A stretch of 64,000 nt of DNA. It comes from Roseovarius indicus (GTDB lineage Bacteria > Pseudomonadota > Alphaproteobacteria > Rhodobacterales > Rhodobacteraceae). A program made the translations under genes and the position numbers. Of this stretch, positions 27,248-36,742 are shown piece by piece. How positions within the stretch are numbered: position 1 is the first letter of the stretch; each line of letters starts with the position of its first letter. The notes under the pieces are model-generated. The model had not been told where the DNA came from and made no database searches. It saw nothing but the letters and a program-made list of their open reading frames with translations. The stretch is taken from positions 558,001-622,000 of the forward strand of contig NZ_CP031598.1 in assembly GCF_008728195.1 (NCBI RefSeq), in the 5' to 3' direction.

Positions 27248-27835
27248 ATGGCCGGGCTTGCCCGTGAAATCGCGGCCTGCCGGATATGTGCGCAGCGATT
27301 TGCCGAGACGGCGACGGGGCACGAGCCGCGCCCGGTGGTGTGGTTCCGGCCCGGGGCGCGGATGCTGATTGCCGGGCAGGCGCCGGGGGCGCGGGTGCAT
27401 CAATCGGGCAAGCCGTTCGACGACCCCTCGGGCGACCGGCTGCGCGACTGGCTGGGGCTTTCGGCCCACGAGTTCTACGATACCGCACGGGTGGCGATCG
27501 TGCCGATGGCCTTCTGTTTTCCGGGATACGATGCGAAAGGGTCCGACCTGCCGCCGCCCAAGGTCTGCGGGCAGACATGGCATGACCGGGTGATGCAGGA
27601 GCTGGCCCAAGTGCGGCTGACCGTGCTTGTGGGGGGCTATGCGCACAAGTATCACCTTGGGGTGAAAACCGGGGTGACCGAGACGGTGAAGGCGTGGCGC
27701 GAGCGGGCGCCGGAGGTGTTTACCCTGCCGCACCCGTCGTGGCGGAATACCGCGTGGTTGCGGAAGAACCCGTGGTTCGAGGCGGAGGTGCTGCCGGCGC
27801 TGCGGGCAAGGGTGAAAGAGGTGATGGATGAGTGA
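27248..27835 (+). CDS. Uracil-DNA glycosylase superfamily protein with probable 4Fe-4S cluster
   Basis: A 195-residue protein of the UDG fold. Cysteines 11, 14, 90 and 107 follow the C-x2-C ... C-x16-C arrangement that holds the iron-sulfur cluster in family 4 and 5 enzymes. Motif A reads GQAPGARVHQSGKPFDD rather than the GEAPG or GLAPA of those families, and the closing motif is LPHPSWRN instead of HPA. So a cluster is likely, but the active site is not a standard one. The gene starts at the base after the pncA stop and overlaps the next gene by eight bases. Confidence 0.78.
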   Translation: MAGLAREIAACRICAQRFAETATGHEPRPVVWFRPGARMLIAGQAPGARVHQSGKPFDDPSGDRLRDWLGLSAHEFYDTARVAIVPMAFCFPGYDAKGSDLPPPKVCGQTWHDRVMQELAQVRLTVLVGGYAHKYHLGVKTGVTETVKAWRERAPEVFTLPHPSWRNTAWLRKNPWFEAEVLPALRARVKEVMDE

Positions 27836-28619
27836 CCTGACACGGCTCGATGCCGCACATGCGGCGATGGAGGCGGCGCCGGAGGATGAGGGCGCGCGGC
27901 TCGACTTCTATGCGCAGCTGGCGGCGTCGGAGCTGTTTCTTCTGCTGGACAAGGAGGCGGAGGGCGAGAGCGTGACGCCGCGGACCTTCGAGGTGGAAGG
28001 GCAGAGTTACGTGCTGGTCTTCGACGGCGAGGACCGGCTGGCGCGGTTTGCCGGGGGCGAGGCGCCCTATGCGGCGCTGTCGGGCCGGGCCGTTGCGGGC
28101 ATGCTGGCGCCGGCGGGGCTGGGGCTGGGGTTGAACCTCGACGTGGCGCCCTCGGCGATGATCCTGCCGCCCGACGCGGTGGCGTGGCTGGCCGGGACGC
28201 TGGAGCAGGGGCCGCGCGAGGTGGAGACGAAGGTGAGTGCCTTTACCGCGCCGGGCGGGTTGCCCGAGCGGCTTTTGACCGCGCTCGATGCGCGGCTGGC
28301 GAGTGCGGCGGGGCTGGCGTCGAGCGCCTATCTTGTGGGCGTCGAGTACGAGAACGGGGCCGAGGGCCACATGCTGGGCGTGATCGACCCGGTGCCGGGG
28401 GCCGAGGGGGCGCTGGCGCGGGCGGTGTCGGACCTGTTGCAGTTTTCCGGGCTGGAGGCGGCGGCGCTGGACGTGGCGTTCTTCCGGGCCGAAGATGCGG
28501 CGGCGGCAAGGCTGGCAAGGGTCGGGCTGCGGTTCGATCTGCCGGAGCCGGAGGCTGTGGCGGAGGTGCCGGGCGCCGCGCCGGGGATGGACCCCGCGAA
28601 GCCGCCGCGGCTGAGATAG
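27828..28619 (+). CDS. SseB-like protein
   Basis: A 263-residue protein with the SseB N-terminal domain (residues about 30-120: ASELFLLLDKEAEGESVTPRTFEVEGQ, YVLVFDGEDRLARFAG) and a C-terminal domain in which a YLVGVEYENGAEGHMLGVID strand pair is typical. In enterobacteria the SseB family includes a rhodanese-linked protein, and the domain is widespread with unknown function. It is coupled to the UDG-like gene. The final 30 residues are proline- and alanine-rich. No function is assigned. Confidence 0.75.
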   Translation: MSDLTRLDAAHAAMEAAPEDEGARLDFYAQLAASELFLLLDKEAEGESVTPRTFEVEGQSYVLVFDGEDRLARFAGGEAPYAALSGRAVAGMLAPAGLGLGLNLDVAPSAMILPPDAVAWLAGTLEQGPREVETKVSAFTAPGGLPERLLTALDARLASAAGLASSAYLVGVEYENGAEGHMLGVIDPVPGAEGALARAVSDLLQFSGLEAAALDVAFFRAEDAAAARLARVGLRFDLPEPEAVAEVPGAAPGMDPAKPPRLR

Positions 28620-28675
28620 GCCGGCGCGGTCACGGGGCGATTGACCGGGGCGGAAAGCGAGGCGATAAATCCTGC

Positions 28676-29353
28676 ATGATACGGATTTTCTTCACACTTC
28701 TGCTGATGGCCCTGCCTGTGACCCTCTCTGCGCAGGAGCTGACCCTGCCGCCGGTGGACGAGGCGGAGGAAGACGAAAGCTTCGTGGCCTATCGCGACCG
28801 GCTGATCGCGGCCGTGGTGGCGCGGGATATCGAGGCCATCGTCGCGATGTCGGCCGAGGATATCCGGCTGAGCTTCGGCGGCGCCTCGGGGCATGCGGCC
28901 TTGCGCGAGTACCTGACGGTCGACCCGAAGACCTTCCCCGAAGGCCAGCGGCACGAGGCGCCGGCGCTGCGCCAGCGCAACTGGGCCGACCTGGAAACCG
29001 TGCTGCGGATGGGGGGCGTCTTCGACGGCGACGGGCAATTCGTGGCGCCCTATACGTGGTCGTTCCAGACACCGGATGACATGGACCCGTTCGAGGTGAT
29101 GTTCGTGACCGGCACGGGCGTGGCGATGCGCGACCGGCCGATCAGGTATGGCAACGTGACCGCGTGGCTCGACCATGACGTGGTGCGCCATCTCGACTGG
29201 GTCAGCGGCACGCCCTACGTGAAGGTCGCGCGGGCGGACGAGACGGAAGGCTATGTGCACCGCGACTACCTGCGCGCGCTGGTGGATTACCGGGCGTATT
29301 TCGAGAAGCGGGAGGGTGAGTGGAAGATGATCACCTTCATCGCGGGGGATTGA
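28676..29353 (+). CDS. Secreted SH3-like protein of unknown function
   Basis: A 225-residue protein with a signal peptide (MIRIFFTLLLMALPVTLSA) starting at 28676. Residues about 35-75 resemble a small helical NTF2-like segment (AYRDRLIAAVVARDIEAIVAMSAEDIRLSFGG). The C-terminal 100 residues (GTGVAMRDRPIRYGNVTAWLDHDVV ... YVKVARADETEGYVHRDYLRALVDYRAYFEKREGEWKMITFI) look like an SH3b-type domain, often a peptidoglycan-binding module in the periplasm. The assignment to a named family is uncertain. Confidence 0.7.
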   Translation: MIRIFFTLLLMALPVTLSAQELTLPPVDEAEEDESFVAYRDRLIAAVVARDIEAIVAMSAEDIRLSFGGASGHAALREYLTVDPKTFPEGQRHEAPALRQRNWADLETVLRMGGVFDGDGQFVAPYTWSFQTPDDMDPFEVMFVTGTGVAMRDRPIRYGNVTAWLDHDVVRHLDWVSGTPYVKVARADETEGYVHRDYLRALVDYRAYFEKREGEWKMITFIAGD

Positions 29354-29418
29354 GCCCGGGCGAATGCCGGATGGCAGAAGGCGGCACTTTTGCAATTCGT
29401 TCACCTTTTTGGGTGATA

Positions 29419-29446
29419 TTGACATTATGAGGCCGGGAACCATAAC
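29419..29446 (+). promoter_or_regulatory. Candidate sigma-70 promoter for hicBA
   Basis: TTGACA at 29419-29424 is a perfect -35, and CATAAC at 29441-29446 is a 4/6 match to the -10 with a 16-bp spacer. A short inverted repeat TCACC ... GGTGA (29401-29416) lies directly upstream and may be an operator or the end of the preceding gene. The region is visibly richer in AT than the flanking genes. Confidence 0.55.
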
Positions 29447-29474
29447 TAGGGAAGTCATTCGCCAAGGAGGGCAC

Positions 29475-29723
29475 ATGAAGCACGTGTCTATTATTGTGCG
29501 GGCGGAATGGGACGAAGAAGCCCAGGTTTGGGTCGCCACCAGCAAGGATATCGACGGTCTGGCTGTTGAGGCCGAGAGCTTTGAAGCGCTCCAGCCCAAG
29601 GTTCTGGCCGCTGTGACGGACCTTGTGGAATTGAACGGCTTTGAAGGCGATGGTTCTCTGCCGGATATTCCGGTTCACATCATGACCGATCAGTTGACCC
29701 GCATCCCCAACCCCTGTCACTGA
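29475..29723 (+). CDS. hicB: HicB-family antitoxin (DUF1902 type)
   Basis: An 82-residue protein with the partial RNase H fold of HicB-like antitoxins: VSIIVRAEWDEEAQVWVATSKDIDGLAVEAES matches the DUF1902 domain. An AAGGAGG ribosome site lies before the ATG at 29475. The toxin gene follows after three bases. In the family, HicB neutralises HicA and represses its own operon, but this form lacks an evident C-terminal DNA-binding helix, so repression could depend on the complex. Lower GC and usage of TTT, ATT and GAT codons suggest transfer. Confidence 0.85.
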   Translation: MKHVSIIVRAEWDEEAQVWVATSKDIDGLAVEAESFEALQPKVLAAVTDLVELNGFEGDGSLPDIPVHIMTDQLTRIPNPCH

Positions 29724-29726
29724 CAC

Positions 29727-29921
29727 TTGGCCGGCTTCTATCGGGACCTGATCAAGATACTCAAGGAAGCCGGTTGTGAATTCGTGCGCGAAGGGCGCGG
29801 GGATCACGAGATCTGGAAGAGCCCCGTCAACAACAAGTTCTTCACCGTCGATCACGGGACCAAATCCCGCCACACGGCGAATGAGTCTCTGAAGCAGGCT
29901 GGTCTTCCCAAGGCGTTCTGA
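29727..29921 (+). CDS. hicA: HicA-family toxin
   Basis: A 64-residue dsRBD-like protein with the HicA pattern: YRDLIKILKEAGCEFVREGRGDHEIWKSP, in which the histidine of GDHEIW corresponds to the catalytic histidine of the GSHH motif, followed by the basic C-terminal turn (TKSRHTANESLKQAGL). HicA is an mRNA interferase. The start is a TTG at 29727, the only one that gives a complete fold; a TTG start may keep toxin output below antitoxin. The antitoxin-first order is opposite to the classical hicAB but common with DUF1902 partners. Confidence 0.85.
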   Translation: MAGFYRDLIKILKEAGCEFVREGRGDHEIWKSPVNNKFFTVDHGTKSRHTANESLKQAGLPKAF

Positions 29922-29951
29922 GGCTGAGCCGCCTCTCTGGGGGCTGGCCCC

Positions 29952-30884
29952 TCAATACCCCTGGTCGCGGTCGGCGAGATACAGGAATGGTTCGCCCGCC
30001 TCGCCTCGGCGGATGTTCTCGGCGATGACGCGGGCCGAGGTGGTGGGGCGGGTTTCGGCGGCGATGTGGGGCGTGACGGTGACCCGGTCGTGGTGCCAGT
30101 AGGGGTGATCCTCGGGGAGGGGTTCGACGCGGAAGACATCGAGCGTGGCGTGCTTGATCTTGCCGAGGTCGAGGGCGGCGAGGAGCGCGTCGTCGTCGAT
30201 GAGCGGCCCGCGGCCCGGGTTGATGATGACGGCGTCGTCGGGCAGGAGCGCCAGCGTTTCGGGGTTGATGATGTTCGTGGTGGCCGGCGTGTCGGGCAGC
30301 AGGAGGACGAGGATTTCCGCCCGTTTCAGCGCCTCGATCAGCCCGTCGTCGCCCGAGAGGCAGGTGATGCCCTCGATGTCTTTCTGGGTGCGGCTCCAGC
30401 CGGTGATGGGGAAGCCGAGGGGGAGGAGCGTTTCGGCGCAGGCCTGGCCCAGCTCGCCCAGCCCGAGGATCGTCACGCCGCGTTCGGAGGCGAGCGGGGG
30501 CATGTGCGGGGTCCAGTCGCCCGGCGCGCGGTTCACGTCGAGATCGGTGTCGAGGTGGTGGCGCAGGACGTGGCCCGTCACCCATTCGCGCATCCCTTCG
30601 GAAAGCCCGTCATCGACCATGCGGGTCAGGGGCTGGGTGATGGTGTCGTTGCCGACGACCTTTTCGACCCCGGCCCAGAGGCTCATCACCGCCTTGCAGT
30701 TCGTGTAGGGGGTGAAATCCTGCACCGGGCCCTTGGGGGAATAGACCACGTAATCGACCGTTTCGGGCGCATGGTCGGTGGAAAGGTCGACGTCGAGCCC
30801 CTGCGCCTTGAACGCGTCGTTGAGCGGGCCTTCGAAGATCGTCCACCGCTTTGGGGTGTCCGAGAACTGTACGTTGAGGGTCAT
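29952..30884 (-). CDS. ghrA: Glyoxylate/hydroxypyruvate reductase A
   Basis: A 310-residue D-2-hydroxyacid dehydrogenase of the GhrA type, reducing glyoxylate and hydroxypyruvate with NADPH. The Rossmann motif GLGELGQACAETL, the arginine loop INPGRGPLIDD, the acid VEPLPEDHPYW and the catalytic histidine TPHIAAET are all intact. The N-terminal VVYSPKGPVQDFTPYTNCKAVMSLWAGVEKV segment is typical of GhrA. Three bases separate it from rodA on the same strand, so it may be the last gene of the mre-rodA transcript. Confidence 0.93.
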   Translation of the reverse strand: MTLNVQFSDTPKRWTIFEGPLNDAFKAQGLDVDLSTDHAPETVDYVVYSPKGPVQDFTPYTNCKAVMSLWAGVEKVVGNDTITQPLTRMVDDGLSEGMREWVTGHVLRHHLDTDLDVNRAPGDWTPHMPPLASERGVTILGLGELGQACAETLLPLGFPITGWSRTQKDIEGITCLSGDDGLIEALKRAEILVLLLPDTPATTNIINPETLALLPDDAVIINPGRGPLIDDDALLAALDLGKIKHATLDVFRVEPLPEDHPYWHHDRVTVTPHIAAETRPTTSARVIAENIRRGEAGEPFLYLADRDQGY

Positions 30885-30887
30885 GGA

Positions 30888-32027
30888 TTACCTTGGTCTG
30901 TGGATGTGAGCGCTTTGCACGAGGCCGAAGCCCAGCATCAGGATCAGCATGGCCGAGCCGCCGTAGCTGACCAGCGGGAGGGGCACGCCGACGACGGGGG
31001 CGAGGCCCATGACCATCGACATGTTGACCGCGAAGAACAGGAAGAAGGTCACCGCCACGCCGAGCGTCAGCAGCGAGGCGAAGCGGTCGCGGTTGGTCAT
31101 GGCCGAGGAGATGCAGAACACGATGATGAGCGCGTAGAGCGCCAGCAGCGACACCGCGCCGACGAAGCCGAATTCCTCGGCCAGGGTGGTGAAGATGAAG
31201 TCGGTGTGCTTCTCGGGCAGGAAGTTCAGCCGAGACTGGGTGCCCTGCATGAAGCCGCGCCCTGTCCAGCCGCCGGAGCCGAGGGCGATTTTCGACTGGG
31301 TGATGTGGTAGCCCGCGCCGAGCGGGTCCGAGGCCGGGTCGAGGAAGGTGTCGATGCGGCGGTACTGGTAGTCGGCCAGCATCTGCCAGTCGGTGCCGCG
31401 GCTTTTGAAGACCGCTGTCACAAGCCCGCCGATGGCCCCGATCACGACCGCGAAATAGGCCCAGTGGACGCCCGCGATGAACATCAGCGCGCCGCCGCCC
31501 ATGATCAGCAGGATCGAGGTGCCGAGGTCGGGCTGGCGCAGCACGAGGGCGACGGGCACGAGGATCAGGATCACCGGGAAGATCACCCAGAGCGGCCGCG
31601 ACAGCCGCGACATGGGCAGCCAGTCGTAATAGGCCGCGAGCACCATGATGAGGGTGATCTTCATCAGTTCCGAGGGTTGCAGGCGCATGACGCCGAGGTC
31701 GATCCAGCGCTGGGCGCCCTTGCCTTCGGTGCCCACCAGCTCCACCGCCACCAGCAGGATGACCGAGACGAGATAGGCGAGCACGGACATGTTGCGCCAG
31801 AACCAGATCGGCACCATGCCGATCATGAACATCGCCACGAAGCCCAGCGCATAGCGCTTCATCTGAGGTTCGGCCCACGGGTTGAACGAGCCGCCGGCGA
31901 CCGAGTAGAGCATCAGGAAGCCGATACCCGCAACGGCGGTGAGCAGGATGGCCAGGCCCCAGTTGAAGTAGAGCACCTTGCGGATGCCCGCGGGCGTGGT
32001 CTTGACCGTGTACTCGAGATAACTCAT
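30888..32027 (-). CDS. rodA: Rod-shape SEDS glycosyltransferase RodA
   Basis: A 379-residue SEDS-family peptidoglycan polymerase with about ten transmembrane helices. Family strings include GKGAQRWIDLGVMRLQPSELMKI, RQPDLGTSILLIMGGG, GSGGWTGRGFMQGTQSRLNFLPEKHTDFIFTTLAEEFG and the C-terminal GVPLPLVSYGGSAMLILMLGFG. RodA pairs with PBP2 (the next gene upstream in the transcript) in the elongasome. Its start overlaps the mrdA stop as ATGA. Confidence 0.96.
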   Translation of the reverse strand: MSYLEYTVKTTPAGIRKVLYFNWGLAILLTAVAGIGFLMLYSVAGGSFNPWAEPQMKRYALGFVAMFMIGMVPIWFWRNMSVLAYLVSVILLVAVELVGTEGKGAQRWIDLGVMRLQPSELMKITLIMVLAAYYDWLPMSRLSRPLWVIFPVILILVPVALVLRQPDLGTSILLIMGGGALMFIAGVHWAYFAVVIGAIGGLVTAVFKSRGTDWQMLADYQYRRIDTFLDPASDPLGAGYHITQSKIALGSGGWTGRGFMQGTQSRLNFLPEKHTDFIFTTLAEEFGFVGAVSLLALYALIIVFCISSAMTNRDRFASLLTLGVAVTFFLFFAVNMSMVMGLAPVVGVPLPLVSYGGSAMLILMLGFGLVQSAHIHRPR

Positions 32028-33967
32028 GCGCGGTCGCTCTCGTCACCGGTCGGGCCGGGGCTGTACTGGCGCAGCTGTTCCTGCTGGGTCTTGATGCGGC
32101 CGCGGTCCTTCGAAGGGTAAGCCGCGAGGGGCGGGTCTTCGCCATAGAGCGCCTGCAGGGTGATGTCGCGGGCGATGGGCGCCGCCGCGGTCGAGCCGCC
32201 GCCGCCATGTTCCACCACCACCGCGACCGCAACCTTGGGGTTGTCCATCGGGGCGAAGTCGACGAAGAGCGCGTGGTCGCGCTGGCGCCAGGGCAGGTCT
32301 TCGTTGCGGCGCACGCCGGTGGCGCGTTCGCCCGACGAGATGTTGCGCACCTGGCTGGTGCCGGTCTTGCCGGCCATGCGGAAGGCATCCTCGATGATGC
32401 GGCTGGAATAGGCCGTGCCGCGCCGGTCGTTCGAGACGGCGAACATGGCCTTGCGCACCTCGCGCAGGTGGTTCTCGTTGATCCCCAGCGTGTCGCCGAC
32501 GCCCGAGGGCTGTTCGACCCCGTCGATCGACTTGATGACGCGGGGTTTCACCTCGCGGCCGGTGGCGATGCGGGCCGACATGATGGCCAGCTGCAAGGGC
32601 GAGGCCAGCACGAAGCCCTGGCCGATGGCGGCGTTGACGCTGTCGCCGATGACCCATTCGGCGCTGCGGTTGATGAGCTTCCATTCCTTGGTGGGGGCAA
32701 GCCCCGAGGCGACGGAGGTCAGCGGCAGTTCGTGTTCGATGCCGATGCCGAGCTTGCGGGCCATTTCCGAGATCTTCTCGATGCCGACGCGCAGGGCCAT
32801 GTCGTAATAGAACACGTCGCAGCTTTCGCGGAGCGAACGGTGCAGGTCGACATTACCGTGGCCCGCGCGTTTCCAGCAGTGGAAGCGGCGGTTGCTGACT
32901 TCGAGATGGCCGGGGCAATAGACGGTTTCGGTGAGGTCCAGCTCGCCCGCTTCCAGCGCGGCGAGCGCCACGACCATCTTGAAGGTCGAGCCCGGAGGGT
33001 AGATGCCCTGCACCGCCTTGTTGGGCAGGGGACGGTATTCGTTTTCGAGAAGCGCGTTGTAATTGGCGACCGAGATGCCCCGCACGAAGAGGTTGGGGTC
33101 GAAGCTGGGCGCCGAGGCGCTGGCCAGAAGGTCGCCGCTTTCGCAATCGACCACCACCGCCGCCGCGCTTTCGCCGGCAAGGCGGGCGTGGCAGTAGGTT
33201 TGCAGGTTGTTGTCGATCGAGATCTGGATGTCCTTGCCGGAGGTGCCCTCCTGCCGTTCCAGTTCGCGCATCACGCGGCCGGCGGCGTTGACCTCGACCC
33301 GCTTGGTGCCAGCCTCGCCGCGCAGGAGTTCCTCCTGCCGGGCCTCGAGGCCGATCTTGCCGATCTGGAAGCGCGGGATGAGCAGCAGCGCGTCGGGCGC
33401 GTCGATGCGTTCGAGATCGCGGTCGCTGACCGGCCCCACGTAGCCCACGAGGTGGGCATAGGCCTCGCCTTGCGGGTAGCGGCGAGACAGGCCCACGTCG
33501 GGCGTGACGCCGGGCAGGGCGGGCGTGTTCACCGCGATGCGGCTGATATCTTCCCAGCTGACGCGGTCGGCGAGGGTGACGGGCGTGTCGCCGCGCAGGC
33601 GTTCGAGGTCGCGGCGGGCGCGGTCGAGCTCCTCGGGGTCGAGGGTGACCAGCTTGGAAAGCCGGGCGATCACCTCTTCGACGTCGCCCGCCTCCTCGCG
33701 CACCATGGTGATGCGGTAGCTGGGCACGTTCTCGGCGACGGTGGTGCCGTTGCGGTCGAAGATGCGGCCGCGCGTCGGCGGAATCAGGCGGATGTTGATG
33801 CGGTTCTCGTCGGCGAGCAGGCGGAACTGGTCGGCCTGTTCGACCTGCAGGTAGCGCATGCGCAGCGCCAGCGTGCCGACGATGGCGGACATGCCGCCGC
33901 CGATGATCAGCCCGCGGCGGGTGATCTTGCGGTAGCTTTCGGCGGTATCGCGTGTCGGGCGTCTCAT
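32024..33967 (-). CDS. mrdA: Penicillin-binding protein 2
   Basis: A 647-residue elongation-specific transpeptidase. It has an N-terminal membrane anchor (about residues 18-38), the PBP dimerisation region with RGRIFDRNGTTVAENVPSYRIT, and the transpeptidase domain with the active serine in YPPGSTFKM (about residue 325), the second-motif region SCDVFYYDMA and KTGTSQV. The start at 33967 (MRRPTRDTAESYRK) overlaps the mreD stop by one base. A frame extension to 34180 is antisense-like and rejected. Confidence 0.95.
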   Translation of the reverse strand: MRRPTRDTAESYRKITRRGLIIGGGMSAIVGTLALRMRYLQVEQADQFRLLADENRINIRLIPPTRGRIFDRNGTTVAENVPSYRITMVREEAGDVEEVIARLSKLVTLDPEELDRARRDLERLRGDTPVTLADRVSWEDISRIAVNTPALPGVTPDVGLSRRYPQGEAYAHLVGYVGPVSDRDLERIDAPDALLLIPRFQIGKIGLEARQEELLRGEAGTKRVEVNAAGRVMRELERQEGTSGKDIQISIDNNLQTYCHARLAGESAAAVVVDCESGDLLASASAPSFDPNLFVRGISVANYNALLENEYRPLPNKAVQGIYPPGSTFKMVVALAALEAGELDLTETVYCPGHLEVSNRRFHCWKRAGHGNVDLHRSLRESCDVFYYDMALRVGIEKISEMARKLGIGIEHELPLTSVASGLAPTKEWKLINRSAEWVIGDSVNAAIGQGFVLASPLQLAIMSARIATGREVKPRVIKSIDGVEQPSGVGDTLGINENHLREVRKAMFAVSNDRRGTAYSSRIIEDAFRMAGKTGTSQVRNISSGERATGVRRNEDLPWRQRDHALFVDFAPMDNPKVAVAVVVEHGGGGSTAAAPIARDITLQALYGEDPPLAAYPSKDRGRIKTQQEQLRQYSPGPTGDESDRA

Positions 33968-34503
33968 CAGCCGGGCCTCATCGCGTCGAGCTCGCCCGGG
34001 GCGACCTTGCGCACGCCGAGCAGGGATTGCGAGACCAGCACCACCACCGGGTAGGCGATGAGGGTCATGACCATTTCCATCAGGCTCAGCCCGAGGGGGG
34101 CCTGGTCGACCATCAGCAGCCCGAGGATCAGCCGGTAGCCGATGGTCATCGCCACCAATGTGGTGGCGACGCTGACCCATTCAACGGGGAAGGTGAGGTC
34201 GCGCAGGTCGGGGGCGCGGGCGCGGAGGGTCTGGCTGCCGATCAGCACCAGCGCCGCCCAGAGGCCGGGCGGGCGGTGGAACAGCAGGTCGCAGAGCAGG
34301 AAGACGAGGGCCACCAGCAGCGGCGGCACGAATTCCGGGCGGCGCAGGCCCCAGGCGAGGGTGAAGGCGAGGATGAAGTCGGGCCCCGCCCAGCCGCGCG
34401 GCAGGGTGTCGAGCGGCAGCAGGCGCAGGAACACGAACAGCGTGCAGATGCCGACGAAGAGGGCGCGCATGGCCCAGAGATATGTCTGGCTGCGCTCAGC
34501 CAT
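33967..34503 (-). CDS. mreD: Rod shape-determining protein MreD
   Basis: A 178-residue, highly hydrophobic protein with about five membrane helices (FVGICTLFVFLRLLPLDTLPRGWAGPDFILAFTLAWGLRRPEF and following segments match MreD). It is the membrane partner linking MreC to the elongasome. The start at 34503 overlaps the mreC stop by eight bases, and its stop shares a base with the mrdA start. Confidence 0.9.
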   Translation of the reverse strand: MAERSQTYLWAMRALFVGICTLFVFLRLLPLDTLPRGWAGPDFILAFTLAWGLRRPEFVPPLLVALVFLLCDLLFHRPPGLWAALVLIGSQTLRARAPDLRDLTFPVEWVSVATTLVAMTIGYRLILGLLMVDQAPLGLSLMEMVMTLIAYPVVVLVSQSLLGVRKVAPGELDAMRPG

Positions 34504-35428
34504 CGGCGGGCTCTCCGACGACGCTGTCCTCGGCGGTGTTTTCCGGCTCGATCGGGTTGGGGATCGGCCCGAACGGCGTGACGAGGCCGCCCGGGTCGGA
34601 AATCCGCTCGTCGCGCCAGTTGCGCAGGACGCGGAGGAATTCGAGGCGTTCGTAATCGGCCGAGAGGCGCACGCGCAGGCGGCCGCCGGGGTCTTTCGTG
34701 AGTTGACCCACGTGCAGGTCGGCGGGGAAGACGCCGCCATCTCCCGAGGTGATCACCCGGTCGCCGGGGCGCACCCGGTCGGGGGCTTCGAGGAAGCTGA
34801 CGATGGGCGAAGGCGTGTTGTCGCCCGAGACCAGCGCCTGTTGGCCCGAGGGTTCGATGGTGACGGGGATGCGGCTGGAAGTGTCGGTGAGCAGGATGAC
34901 GCGCGCGGTGTTGTTGCCCACGCCCGAGATGCGGCCGACGAGGCCGAGACCATCCATCGCCGCCCAGCCGTCGACGATGCCGTCGCGGGCGCCGACGTTG
35001 ATCAGCACCGATTGCCGGAAGGGCGAGCCGCTGTCGGCCAGCACCACGCCGGTGACGAAGGTCAGGCGCGGGTCGAGCTGCACGTTGTTGAGGTCGAGCA
35101 GGCGGGCGTTTTCCTGTTCGAGCTGAAGCGCCGCTTCCTTCCACGCCTTCATCTGTTGCAGTTCGCGGCGGAGTTCCTGGTTCTGCTGGTAGATGCGCTG
35201 GTAGCTCTGGAAATCGTGGACGATGTTGACCGCGCCCGTGACCGGCGCCATCGCCCAGTCGAAGCTGGGTACGACCCGGTCGATCACCTGGGCGCGGAAG
35301 CGTTCGATGCGGGGGCTGTCGATGCGCCAGACCAGGAACAGGCCGAACAGGCACAGGAGCAGCACGCCCACCAGCAGACGGCGAAGCTGGCCGGAGTAGT
35401 CGCCTTCCTGGTTTCTGTCCTTTGCCAA
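34496..35428 (-). CDS. mreC: Rod shape-determining protein MreC
   Basis: A 310-residue periplasmic scaffold with one N-terminal transmembrane helix (about residues 18-36), a coiled coil (QSYQRIYQQNQELRRELQQMKAWKEAALQLEQENARL) and the MreC beta-barrel domain (VLADSGSPFRQSVLINVGARDGIVDGWAAMDGLGLVGRIS, VRPGDRVITSGDGGVFPADLHVGQL). An acidic proline-rich tail of about 25 residues ends the protein. It follows mreB after 146 bp. Confidence 0.95.
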   Translation of the reverse strand: MAKDRNQEGDYSGQLRRLLVGVLLLCLFGLFLVWRIDSPRIERFRAQVIDRVVPSFDWAMAPVTGAVNIVHDFQSYQRIYQQNQELRRELQQMKAWKEAALQLEQENARLLDLNNVQLDPRLTFVTGVVLADSGSPFRQSVLINVGARDGIVDGWAAMDGLGLVGRISGVGNNTARVILLTDTSSRIPVTIEPSGQQALVSGDNTPSPIVSFLEAPDRVRPGDRVITSGDGGVFPADLHVGQLTKDPGGRLRVRLSADYERLEFLRVLRNWRDERISDPGGLVTPFGPIPNPIEPENTAEDSVVGEPADG

Positions 35429-35574
35429 CGGCTGCCCCTTCGTCAGACAGGTGGATGGCGTGGAGTGGCCGGAATGTCAGCCGGGTATCGGCCCGGATCC
35501 CGATCCGCCTTCAACATCAATACGTTCCGGGCGGTCCGCGCCAGTGTTTCCGTGCGAGGATAGCGCAAATCGCC

Positions 35575-36726
<1,152 letters not shown>

Positions 36727-36742
36727 TCAAACGGCGTAAGCG

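Noticed and set aside
30066..32120. 684-codon plus-strand frame opposite ghrA and rodA
   Set aside because: Repeats of His-Asp-Glu-Gln-type composition and no ribosome site; the minus strand encodes recognised enzymes.
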